Positions 17,935-25,917 of a DNA stretch of 64,000 nt are shown here, in pieces. The notes beneath the pieces are model-generated. The model worked only from the letters and a program-made list of their open reading frames with translations, was not told the DNA's origin and did not search any database. Both the position numbers and the translations under genes were made by a program. Within the stretch, counting starts at the first letter, position 1. Every line of letters begins with the position of its first letter. The stretch comes from Magnetococcales bacterium (GTDB lineage Bacteria; Pseudomonadota; Magnetococcia; Magnetococcales; JADFXB01), in NCBI GenBank assembly GCA_015233935.1, contig JADFXB010000001.1, positions 1-64,000 of the forward strand. The letters are read 5' to 3'.

Positions 17935-19906
17935 AAGAGTCGTCGTCATTCTGACCGGCTTATGGTGCAGTCTCCATCTGGCTGTGGCGGCACCGGTATC
18001 AGACCGCTGGCTGTTTGTGTCGCTGTCCATGCCCGATGGTGAGATCAAATCTGCCCTGGCGGATGCCGCAACCCACAGTGCAACCGTGGTATTCCGTGGC
18101 GTTGCCCCTGGAGATTCCCTGGTATCCCTGTACCGACGCATTGCCAGCCTGGCCCATGGTTTGGAGCCGGTACCTGAAGTGGTCATTGATCCTGTGCTGT
18201 TCGAGAAGCACGGGATCGATGTGGTCCCTGCCCTGGTGGTGATGGAAGATCATCGCCCGATCAAGTCTGTGAGAGGTTTGGCATCGTTTGCATGGCTACT
18301 TGATCAGGAGGAAAAGGGAGATTTTGGTCGCCGTGGAACAACCTGGGCGGTGCTGGAACCCAATATGATCGTTGAAATTAAAAGACGCATGCTCTCTCTG
18401 GATTGGGAGACCATGCGGGCAAAGGCCGTTGGTCAGTTCTGGCGGCAGGCACCTTTCGTGGAATTGCCGGAGGTCAGAGAGTCCCGAACCCGTCGATTCA
18501 ATCCAGCAGTCTACCTGACGCAGGATCTCGCCCTGCCTGATGGCAGAGTCTTTGCGGCGGCAAACCAGATCATCAATCCACTGGAAATGCTGCCATTTAC
18601 CAAAACGGTCATTGCCTTTGATCCCAAAATTTCCCGCCAGGTTACCCTGGCAGAGCGTCTGCATCGGGAGATCCTGGCCCAGGGACGGGGAACCATTCTG
18701 TTGGTATCCCGCCTGGATCGGGAAAGGGGATGGGAAGAGCACGCAGAGCTGGAGCGTCGGCTCGGAGCACCTGTCTATCTGCTCAATGATGAAATTGTGC
18801 GGGGGCTGCACCTGGAACGGTTGCCAGCCACCATCAAGGCAGATGGCAAGACACTGGTGGTCACCGAATATCCAGCCATGATGGAGATGGGCGGGCTGGA
18901 GCTGGATCTTCTTGGGATCCTGATTGGTACTGCCTGGGCAGATGAAGGCAGCGGTAATGCCCAGATCATGTGCCCCAACGCTGAAATTTTTGGTCAGCGA
19001 ATGATCAACGGTGTGTGCTGGTCCTGCATGTTCCCGGTTCGTCTGTTCGGGACATCCAACGGCACCGGTGCCACACCTGCCGGGGCTGCCGGGGGCGGCG
19101 TTTGCACATGCCAGGGGGCTGGTGGAATACCTCAGTTTGGCATCACCGCTGGTTTTTGGGCACCCGCCAGAATGATTGAAATTGTGCGGCAACCCTACTG
19201 CTCCCCCGTCATGGGGGGCATCAAATTTGAATCCGGCGTCCGTCACTGGGGTGGTCAGCGGACCACCGAGTACGACATCAGCGATTCAACGTTTTACAAT
19301 TACCATTATTGGGCTTTCCCCTTATTTGTCATGCTCGAATTGTTGGGGGAGCCAAACTGTAATGCAGGTGGCTACAACAGTCTGGATCTCATGTACCTGT
19401 CAGAGTTGGACCCCACCTGGAATGAAAGTGAACTGGCCTTTTTACTCTCGCCGGAGTCCGCCGTCTTCGCCAATCCCCTGGCCCAGGCTGCCTGTATTGC
19501 GGATTGTGCCACCGTTTCGGCAGGGGGCTTGCCTCTGGAAAGTCAATTTTGGTGTGCCGGTTGTTGGGGAGGAATGTACCCACTGACCGGCACCATCAAT
19601 TGGGAAGCCTCCCCGGTGCGGGATAGCAGTTTACTGGCTGCCAGGGCCGTGGCCGCTCTCCACCGTCGGGGAGTGGCCTGGAAAACTTACGGCTCAGAAA
19701 ACCTGTGCGGCGGCAACCTTTACCCCATGATCCCAAAACAGCAGTACCGCATGAGCATGCTGTTTCCTTTTGCGGAAGCTACCGGCAATTGCTGCCATTT
19801 TATCGGTGACTCCACCTTTAAGTGGGGTGAATGGCGCACCATGCCCGGTACAGGTGAGGATTTTGTGTATCTCCTGTGGCGGTATACCGACTGCTGCCTG
19901 CACTGA
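17921..19906 (+). CDS. TrbC-TraW-TraU triple fusion pilus-assembly protein
   Basis: I choose ATG 17921, behind GGGAGG; an in-frame TTG at 17909 is also open. The 661-residue product joins three F-type proteins. Residues about 1-130 are a signal peptide plus a TrbC domain (WLFVSLSMPDGEI, GIDVVPALVV). Residues about 180-330 are TraW-like (FNPAVYLTQDLALPDG, NPLEMLPFTKTVIAFD). From about 341 it is TraU (IMCPNAEIFGQRMINGVCWSCMFP, later a cysteine-rich GNCCHF tail). A hydrophobic stretch ending AWA-DEG at 338-343 looks like the former TraU signal peptide kept inside the fusion. SXT-type elements have TrbC joined to TraW; the TraU fusion is unusual. No frameshift is needed. Confidence 0.82.
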   Translation: MCSFRRVVVILTGLWCSLHLAVAAPVSDRWLFVSLSMPDGEIKSALADAATHSATVVFRGVAPGDSLVSLYRRIASLAHGLEPVPEVVIDPVLFEKHGIDVVPALVVMEDHRPIKSVRGLASFAWLLDQEEKGDFGRRGTTWAVLEPNMIVEIKRRMLSLDWETMRAKAVGQFWRQAPFVELPEVRESRTRRFNPAVYLTQDLALPDGRVFAAANQIINPLEMLPFTKTVIAFDPKISRQVTLAERLHREILAQGRGTILLVSRLDRERGWEEHAELERRLGAPVYLLNDEIVRGLHLERLPATIKADGKTLVVTEYPAMMEMGGLELDLLGILIGTAWADEGSGNAQIMCPNAEIFGQRMINGVCWSCMFPVRLFGTSNGTGATPAGAAGGGVCTCQGAGGIPQFGITAGFWAPARMIEIVRQPYCSPVMGGIKFESGVRHWGGQRTTEYDISDSTFYNYHYWAFPLFVMLELLGEPNCNAGGYNSLDLMYLSELDPTWNESELAFLLSPESAVFANPLAQAACIADCATVSAGGLPLESQFWCAGCWGGMYPLTGTINWEASPVRDSSLLAARAVAALHRRGVAWKTYGSENLCGGNLYPMIPKQQYRMSMLFPFAEATGNCCHFIGDSTFKWGEWRTMPGTGEDFVYLLWRYTDCCLH

Positions 19907-19919
19907 ATAGGTGGATCCC

Positions 19920-22709
19920 ATGCGTCGTCTGACCGTGTTTACAGCCACCATCTATTTTATCCAGCAGACCATGACCGTCTGGTTACTGGCTTATGCCGAT
20001 GTTATGAACGATGCGGCAGGTGGTGGACAGGCCCTGGGAACCTCCCTGTTGCAGGGATATCGCCAGCCAACCGTTGACGGCACAGGCGTGGTTACTCTGG
20101 GAAATGGTACTTTGTTGCAACCTGGCGAACTGTTTCCTGGCGGCGTGGCCGGTTCCATGGATGAACCATCCGCTGCTTTTGGCAGCGCGGGTGCCATGAA
20201 TACCGCCACTGTCAATACCACCAGTCGGCTGGCTGGGGAGCAATCATGGCATGGGGAAGCCTATCGACTGATGATGGGGACTTCCTCCGTGCGTCCCAAT
20301 TTGCGCAATGACCCCATTTTTACCGTTTCAGATGGGGTATTAAGTCTTCAGGATTCAACCATTGATGGGCTGTTTTCTGGTTGTGAGCAAAATAACGGAG
20401 ATTCCACCTGGTCTGTGGGCACAACCACTCATCTCCCCCGTCTTGAGACCTGTGATCGGGTGGTGAGACCACCTGGTTGCCGGGTAACCCGCAATGTCCT
20501 GGCAGAACCGCCGGTATTGTCGGTGTCTGGTATTGGCACCATCACCTCCTGTGGATCCAATTGTTGGGAAATATTGGTAGGCTACCAGAGCCTTGACCAG
20601 TACACCGGTGCTTCATGCACTGAGCTGAAACATGAAACCTTCACCGTGGAGGTCAAACATCCTGAATTGATCCAGTCGGCAACAGTCACCACAATTGCTG
20701 CCGACGACCAAATGATGTTGGTGATGGAGGATGTAAAAATTGCGGGCAGTGGCACCTACACCGATGCCCAAAACGTCACCTTGCCATGCAGCGGTACCAG
20801 CCCCTGGAGTACCAATCCGAATATCGATATCTCCAACGCCTTTCAAACTGCCGGGCAGCTTCGCTTTGATGTGTACGTGCTCCATGCTCCCGGTACCGGC
20901 AGGTCTGGCGGTTATGGAAAAATTCGACTATCCGCTCCAGCCTTTGTTGAAGAGAGTCTGGCGGATCAACCCTTGGGATGCTTGGGTAATCTGTCCTGGC
21001 CTCCGGTGGGAGAGGCAGAACCCTGGAATCCAACCGATTCAGAAAATGATCGTGCCTCCACAGCATGGTGGGAATGCACCGATGCGGCCAGCAGCCGGGT
21101 GATTGGTGGTGTTGAAATCACCCCGGAAGCCTATGGAAATATTCTGCAACCCCTCTTTCCTGATGCTCCAACAGCCCCACCCGCCCCCATATGTTATGCG
21201 GCATCCCTGCGGGTGGAATCTGGTTGGGGAGTACCTGCCAGTATGGAGTGCTGGGTGGATGCTGCCGGATACACCCAATGCCCCACTGTGACACCCGATA
21301 GCGCAGACACCTGTACCACCTATCGTGATGATCCCGCTTGTGCCTACCTGGGGGAAACGTGTGTTGATGGAGCGGTTTCGCCAGTCACCGGCCAATGTTA
21401 CGCCTGGACCGTCACCTATGACTGCGGATACGACGCCGACACACGCATGGGGGGAGGAACGGATGCAGCGTATGAAGCCCGATGTGGCGCACCCGTGCGG
21501 GGAATGGGAACCGATCTGCGCCAGGGATCGGTGCCTGAATCCAACCAGAGCTTTGGGGAGTCGGCTACATGGTTATCAACCCTGAACATGATGGCCATGG
21601 ATTATGGCTGTGACGAGGGCAACGGCTGGGGATCAGGAAACGGTTGCCGGATCTTCAGCGGCAAGGCGCGAGAGTGCAAAAAGGCGGTTGCCGGGGTGGT
21701 CAATTGTTGCAAAAAACCGGATGGTATCGGAATCGGCAATTATATCACCATTCTCACCACCACCAAATCGTTGGCAGATCGCACAGGTTTGTCACAAAGG
21801 TTGGCCGCCTCGCCACTGGGGCAAGATGTGGCAGGGGCATGGACGGATTTGCAGGAGACCGCCTCCGCCACCTGGGATACGGTTACCATGCCTCTGACCT
21901 CGGCGATTGAAGACTTGGCGTACAGGGAAGCGAGCGACATCTGTGGCTGGATTCCTGGCAGCGGTCCAGATTCCTTGTGGTATAGCGGTGACGTTTCCAC
22001 CTTCACAAGAGGATTGAGCCAGGAAATGATGAACAGCGTCGGCGAGTGGATGTCCGAAGCTTTTCCAGAGACAGCACAGATGATCTTCTCGGAGACAGGA
22101 GGTGAGTTTGCCTTCTCTGAAACCATCATGGCCGGTTATGAGCAGTTTATGAGTTTTGCCAGTCCAATTCTGACCGCCTACATGGTTTATCAGATTGCCA
22201 TGCTGTTGATCAGTATTATCTGGGAGTGCGAACAATCAGAAATGGAACTGGGGGCGCAAAGGCAGATGAACCTCTGCCACTACGTTGGCTCCTACTGCAA
22301 AAGCAAATTTCTTGGTGTCTGTCTGGAAAAGAGGGAATCCTATTGCTGCTTCAACAGTCCCCTGGCCAGGATCGTCAATGAGCAGGGGTTGCGCCAGTTG
22401 GGACGCTCATGGGGAGGAGCAGAGGGACCAAACTGTTCAGGTTTTCTTCCCGGTGAAATAGGCACACTGGATTTTTCCCAAATGGACCTCTCCGAATGGT
22501 ATGCCACCCTGTCCCTGGCTGGCATGGTCCCGCCGTCGGTTGAAGATGCAGCTTCCCGGCTGTCATTGGAAAATATTACCCGCTCCACCCGGTCAACCAT
22601 GCCAGGGGGGTATCCCATGAACACACGGGAAATTCTCGATAATACAGTGATGGGACAAGGTATTAACCTGGACCAGATACATGATGCCGTCCGGGAAAGC
22701 CAACGTTGA
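19920..22709 (+). CDS. traN: TraN, cysteine-rich mating-pair stabilisation protein
   Basis: I choose ATG 19920, behind AGGTGG, giving about 929 residues. An N-terminal signal is followed by a long cysteine-rich exported protein, with dense cysteines in the second half (CWVDAAGYTQCPTV, ECKKAVAGVVNCCKKPDG, NLCHYVGSYCKSKFLGVCLEKRESYCCFNSP split over residues 780-830). The C-terminal blocks GIGIGNYI, AYMVYQIAMLL and ARIVNEQGLRQLGR are typical of TraN. It is the outer-membrane adhesin stabilising mating pairs and depends on disulfide formation, consistent with nearby DsbC-like and TraF proteins. Confidence 0.9.
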   Translation: MRRLTVFTATIYFIQQTMTVWLLAYADVMNDAAGGGQALGTSLLQGYRQPTVDGTGVVTLGNGTLLQPGELFPGGVAGSMDEPSAAFGSAGAMNTATVNTTSRLAGEQSWHGEAYRLMMGTSSVRPNLRNDPIFTVSDGVLSLQDSTIDGLFSGCEQNNGDSTWSVGTTTHLPRLETCDRVVRPPGCRVTRNVLAEPPVLSVSGIGTITSCGSNCWEILVGYQSLDQYTGASCTELKHETFTVEVKHPELIQSATVTTIAADDQMMLVMEDVKIAGSGTYTDAQNVTLPCSGTSPWSTNPNIDISNAFQTAGQLRFDVYVLHAPGTGRSGGYGKIRLSAPAFVEESLADQPLGCLGNLSWPPVGEAEPWNPTDSENDRASTAWWECTDAASSRVIGGVEITPEAYGNILQPLFPDAPTAPPAPICYAASLRVESGWGVPASMECWVDAAGYTQCPTVTPDSADTCTTYRDDPACAYLGETCVDGAVSPVTGQCYAWTVTYDCGYDADTRMGGGTDAAYEARCGAPVRGMGTDLRQGSVPESNQSFGESATWLSTLNMMAMDYGCDEGNGWGSGNGCRIFSGKARECKKAVAGVVNCCKKPDGIGIGNYITILTTTKSLADRTGLSQRLAASPLGQDVAGAWTDLQETASATWDTVTMPLTSAIEDLAYREASDICGWIPGSGPDSLWYSGDVSTFTRGLSQEMMNSVGEWMSEAFPETAQMIFSETGGEFAFSETIMAGYEQFMSFASPILTAYMVYQIAMLLISIIWECEQSEMELGAQRQMNLCHYVGSYCKSKFLGVCLEKRESYCCFNSPLARIVNEQGLRQLGRSWGGAEGPNCSGFLPGEIGTLDFSQMDLSEWYATLSLAGMVPPSVEDAASRLSLENITRSTRSTMPGGYPMNTREILDNTVMGQGINLDQIHDAVRESQR

Positions 22710-22729
22710 AGAAGAAAAAGGAGGTTGAG

Positions 22730-24166
22730 ATGATTCTGCAACTGGCACCAGGATTCAGAGCAGAGACCATGCACGGGGACACCGTCATCTATGGGGATGG
22801 TGGGTTGGTAGTCGCCACCGTAAGAGGGGTCTCCGGGGTGCAAATGGGAACCCTACCCGGATTGCTCAGCCCGGCCCTCTTTGAGGATCGCTTTCTCCAT
22901 GCCATGTGTCAGGCCCGCAGGCGGAAACAGGCGGTTGGATTGATGTTGCTGGAACTGAACCACATGGCATTAACCAGCATCACAAGCCTTGGCCTGGTCA
23001 AACAGGAGGTGTTACTGCAAGCAGTAGCCAAGGCGATTGGAATGATTCTGCGCACCACAGATAGTCTGGTCTACCTGGGCGGATGTCGTTTTGCCCTGCT
23101 TTTGCCGGATCTCCAGTGGGGAAATGAAGCCATTCATAACGCCGGTGCCATAGCCCGCAAGGTGTTCCAAACACTCAGACTTCCACTGGCTGGCCTGGAT
23201 GTCATCATTTCTGCCTGTGGCGGTATTACGACCTGGCCCCAGGTGGACCTGCCCGACCACCATAACAACCAGCCAAAGGAAATCATGGGACGGGCAGAAA
23301 TGGCACTGGTCCATGCCAAGCAAAAAGGCTGGAATGTCTACCAGGTTTACACCGGGGAGCGGGCAAGGTCTGATAGCCGCAAGTACCAGGTTGAAGGTGG
23401 GTTGCGAGCGGCCATGAACAGCTATTCTGGCTTTTCCCTCTACTATCAGCCCCAGGTTGAGCTGCATGGCGGACGGGTCATCGGTGCAGAGGCCCTGCTG
23501 CGTTGGCAGCACCCTGAACTGGGCATGGTCTCGCCAGTTGAATTCATCCCTGTGGCAGAAGAGTGCGGTTTGATTGCAGACATCGGAAGCTGGGTGCTGC
23601 GCCAGGCATGCCAGCAGATGGCCACCTGGCAACAAATGGGACTGCCCCCCATTCGTATCGGTGTCAACGTCTCCCCCACTCAGTTTCAACTCCACGATAT
23701 CTGCCACCTGGTCAAACAGGTATTGGATGAAACAGGCATCGACCCGACCTTCTTGGACCTGGAAATCACCGAGAGTGCCGTGACCCAGGATGTGGAAAAG
23801 GCCATCTCTACCCTGGCAAAAATTTGTGAAATGGGTGTGCGGCTTTCCATTGACGACTTTGGAACCGGGCACTCCTCCTTGAGTCAACTCACCAGATTTC
23901 CCTTTGGCAAAATTAAAATCGATAGGGCGTTCATCAAAGGTATTTCTGATTCTGGATCGTGCAGAAATTCTGCCATCTTGCAGGGGATCATAGGAATGGC
24001 TCACAACCTGCAACAGGAGGTCATTGCCGAAGGTGTGGAGACCAACGATCAACTCGGAGTGGTACGTGCCCTTGGGTGTAACGAGATGCAAGGATACCTG
24101 TTCAGCCGTCCCCTACCAGCAGACGAAATGGTGGTTTTGCTCCGGGATGGACGAAAATTGGAGTGA
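22730..24166 (+). CDS. EAL-domain c-di-GMP phosphodiesterase with degenerate GGDEF domain
   Basis: I choose ATG 22730, behind a strong AAGGAGG; an in-frame TTG at 22706 overlaps traN. The 478-residue product has a GGDEF-type domain (about 50-200) whose active-site loop reads GGCRF at 117-121 instead of GGDEF, so cyclase activity is unlikely. The following EAL domain looks intact: EALLRW (E254), EITES, DDFGTGHSSLSQL, KIDRAFI and EGVET. It should hydrolyse c-di-GMP. No membrane segment is evident, so it is probably cytoplasmic. It sits directly after traN with no box between, in the transfer operon. Other SXT-type ICEs carry diguanylate cyclases; here the gene is a phosphodiesterase. Confidence 0.88.
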   Translation: MILQLAPGFRAETMHGDTVIYGDGGLVVATVRGVSGVQMGTLPGLLSPALFEDRFLHAMCQARRRKQAVGLMLLELNHMALTSITSLGLVKQEVLLQAVAKAIGMILRTTDSLVYLGGCRFALLLPDLQWGNEAIHNAGAIARKVFQTLRLPLAGLDVIISACGGITTWPQVDLPDHHNNQPKEIMGRAEMALVHAKQKGWNVYQVYTGERARSDSRKYQVEGGLRAAMNSYSGFSLYYQPQVELHGGRVIGAEALLRWQHPELGMVSPVEFIPVAEECGLIADIGSWVLRQACQQMATWQQMGLPPIRIGVNVSPTQFQLHDICHLVKQVLDETGIDPTFLDLEITESAVTQDVEKAISTLAKICEMGVRLSIDDFGTGHSSLSQLTRFPFGKIKIDRAFIKGISDSGSCRNSAILQGIIGMAHNLQQEVIAEGVETNDQLGVVRALGCNEMQGYLFSRPLPADEMVVLLRDGRKLE

Positions 24167-24220
24167 TTTGCCAACATATTGGAAAATAGTATTTTTTACC
24201 AATGCTGATGCCTATCTGGT

Positions 24221-24262
24221 AAAATAAAACATAGGCATCCCCCCTTTGTCTGTTATCGCCAG
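24221..24262 (+). promoter_or_regulatory. Regulon box upstream of the traF-chemoreceptor operon
   Basis: AAAATAAAA, then AGGCATC, CCCCCTTT and TATCGCCAG at 24254-24262. GCATC starts 19 bases before TATCGCCAG. It lies 60 bases upstream of the next gene. Confidence 0.6.
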
Positions 24263-24322
24263 GATTTTTTGGCAAATGTAGGATTGGGCAACCTAATCCT
24301 TTTGCTTTCCTGGAGATTGCCC

Positions 24323-24955
24323 ATGTCTGCCCCTGTAACACAAAGCGTACCACGTCGTTCCCCCCTTCAGTCAGACTTGTTTGACAAAGCCAGGGAAACC
24401 GGGCTGAAAAATTTTATTGGTACCGTCTTTAATACGGAGGTCACCATCAGCAGCAAAATGGTGCTTCGGTTTATCGCGGATCGATTCTATCCCCTTGGGA
24501 ATGACATCTTCTATGTGCTTGTGGTGGCTCCCAATGTGCTGCGCAAGAAATTTCCACCTTCTGAAAAGCTGTTGGAGGCATTGGATGCACTAGCAGTCGA
24601 ACTCAAAGGAAAGGAGGAATCTTTAACAAAGGATTTGGGGGATGGATTTAACATCCATTCTTTGGTGAGCCAGCAGATAAACGGGACGATTGGCATCATC
24701 CATCCGAAAATTCGACAGCTATTGTCCATTTTGCTGGCTGCCGACCGGGTGCTGATTATGGTGGATGCCTTGTGGATCCATGGCGGCATTGAAGACGAAA
24801 TAAGGAATGAACTGAATAGTCAGGTACGGAATCTGCTGCATAATTTTGCTGGCGTCGTCAAAAATGCAGCGGTTGTGGCCAGACAGGTAGTGCGGGAGTC
24901 CCATCAGGTCAAGGCTCCTGATGTGGTGGAAGGATTGCAGGATGATCCTTCATGA
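24323..24955 (+). CDS. Hypothetical conjugation-operon protein
   Basis: I choose ATG 24323, behind TGGAG, giving 210 residues; an upstream in-frame start at 24269 would reach into the leader. The protein is soluble and helical, with no signal peptide and no motif I can name. Its size and C-terminal pattern (LLSILLAADRVLIMVDAL, then a charged helix) faintly recall the DUF1845/AcaB-type ICE proteins, but this is weak. The stop overlaps the traF start by 4 bases, so it is translated together with traF and the chemoreceptor. Confidence 0.6.
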   Translation: MSAPVTQSVPRRSPLQSDLFDKARETGLKNFIGTVFNTEVTISSKMVLRFIADRFYPLGNDIFYVLVVAPNVLRKKFPPSEKLLEALDALAVELKGKEESLTKDLGDGFNIHSLVSQQINGTIGIIHPKIRQLLSILLAADRVLIMVDALWIHGGIEDEIRNELNSQVRNLLHNFAGVVKNAAVVARQVVRESHQVKAPDVVEGLQDDPS

Positions 24956-25914
24956 GTCCTGCCATGAATGTGTCCATCTTCAGGTTCATGGTGCTCTTCA
25001 TTCTGACCTTCTGGTTGGCCCAGCAGGCCAGCAGTGATTCTTTTTTCTCCGATCACGAGCGTGGTTGGTTTTGGTATGAATCGCCACCCGTGGAGGAAGT
25101 GCCGGAAGAAGAATTATTGCTTCCAACACCCCCCTCTCCACCGGCAGGTCAAACAGATACGGTGCCGCTCTCAGCGGCATGGTTGCGTGAGCAGTTGCCA
25201 AAATTCCGGGATATGGCCATTGACCAGCCGTCCGCAGAAAATGTTGCCGTTTATCTTGCCCTGCAAAAAGTTGCCATGGACAAATCCAATCGATTCAGCG
25301 ATGCCGCACAACTGGCAGTGATGTCTGAACCCTGGTTGGATGAAAACAATACTCGCTCCATCGCCACCTTTGGGGCACTCGTCATGGATGAAACCGCCCA
25401 AGCGGGTTTGGACGAAGCCGTCAAGATGATTGCCGATAAAGTGGGTATCTGGTTTTTCTATGAGAGCACCTGCCCCTACTGCGTCTCACAGGCTGGTGTC
25501 CTCAGTGCTCTGGCCAAATCCCATGGATTGAAAGTGATGGCCATCTCCATGGATGGTTTGCCGCTACCTGGTAGTGAATTCCGCAACTTTATTCGTGATG
25601 AAGGTCACGCCCGCAAGTTGGGTGTGACAACCACGCCTACCATGATGCTTTTCCAGGCACCCAGTGAATTTGCGGTCTTATCCCAAGGATTGATGGCCGG
25701 TGATGAAATTATGCGCCGCCTTATCTGGTTGGGGCATGCCAAAGGTTGGCTCACCGACGCTCAATTTTCTCGTACCAGACCCTTCAGGAAAAACCACGGT
25801 TTAACGGAAGTGGTTGGCCAGGTTGATCAAGTTGATTTCAACAATCCGAAAAAAATCCTGGAGTGGTTCAGGCTCCAGAACAACCTGCATAGTCAGAAAC
25901 AGCCAGGGAGATGA
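24952..25914 (+). CDS. traF: TraF, thioredoxin-fold pilus-assembly protein with intact CPYC
   Basis: A 320-residue exported protein: signal peptide (FRFMVLFILTFWLAQQASS), a WFWYESPP motif, a proline-rich linker and a C-terminal thioredoxin fold. The active site C174-P-Y-C177 is intact, whereas F-plasmid TraF has lost its CxxC; the cis-proline loop reads TTTPT. It probably works as a periplasmic thiol oxidoreductase for TraN, TraU and TraH. It overlaps the previous gene and is followed after 3 bases by the chemoreceptor gene. Confidence 0.88.
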   Translation: MSPAMNVSIFRFMVLFILTFWLAQQASSDSFFSDHERGWFWYESPPVEEVPEEELLLPTPPSPPAGQTDTVPLSAAWLREQLPKFRDMAIDQPSAENVAVYLALQKVAMDKSNRFSDAAQLAVMSEPWLDENNTRSIATFGALVMDETAQAGLDEAVKMIADKVGIWFFYESTCPYCVSQAGVLSALAKSHGLKVMAISMDGLPLPGSEFRNFIRDEGHARKLGVTTTPTMMLFQAPSEFAVLSQGLMAGDEIMRRLIWLGHAKGWLTDAQFSRTRPFRKNHGLTEVVGQVDQVDFNNPKKILEWFRLQNNLHSQKQPGR

Positions 25915-25917
25915 TCC

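Noticed and set aside
23012..24091. 359-codon minus-strand frame opposite the EAL gene
   Set aside because: Shadow of a clear EAL-domain gene; no recognisable protein.
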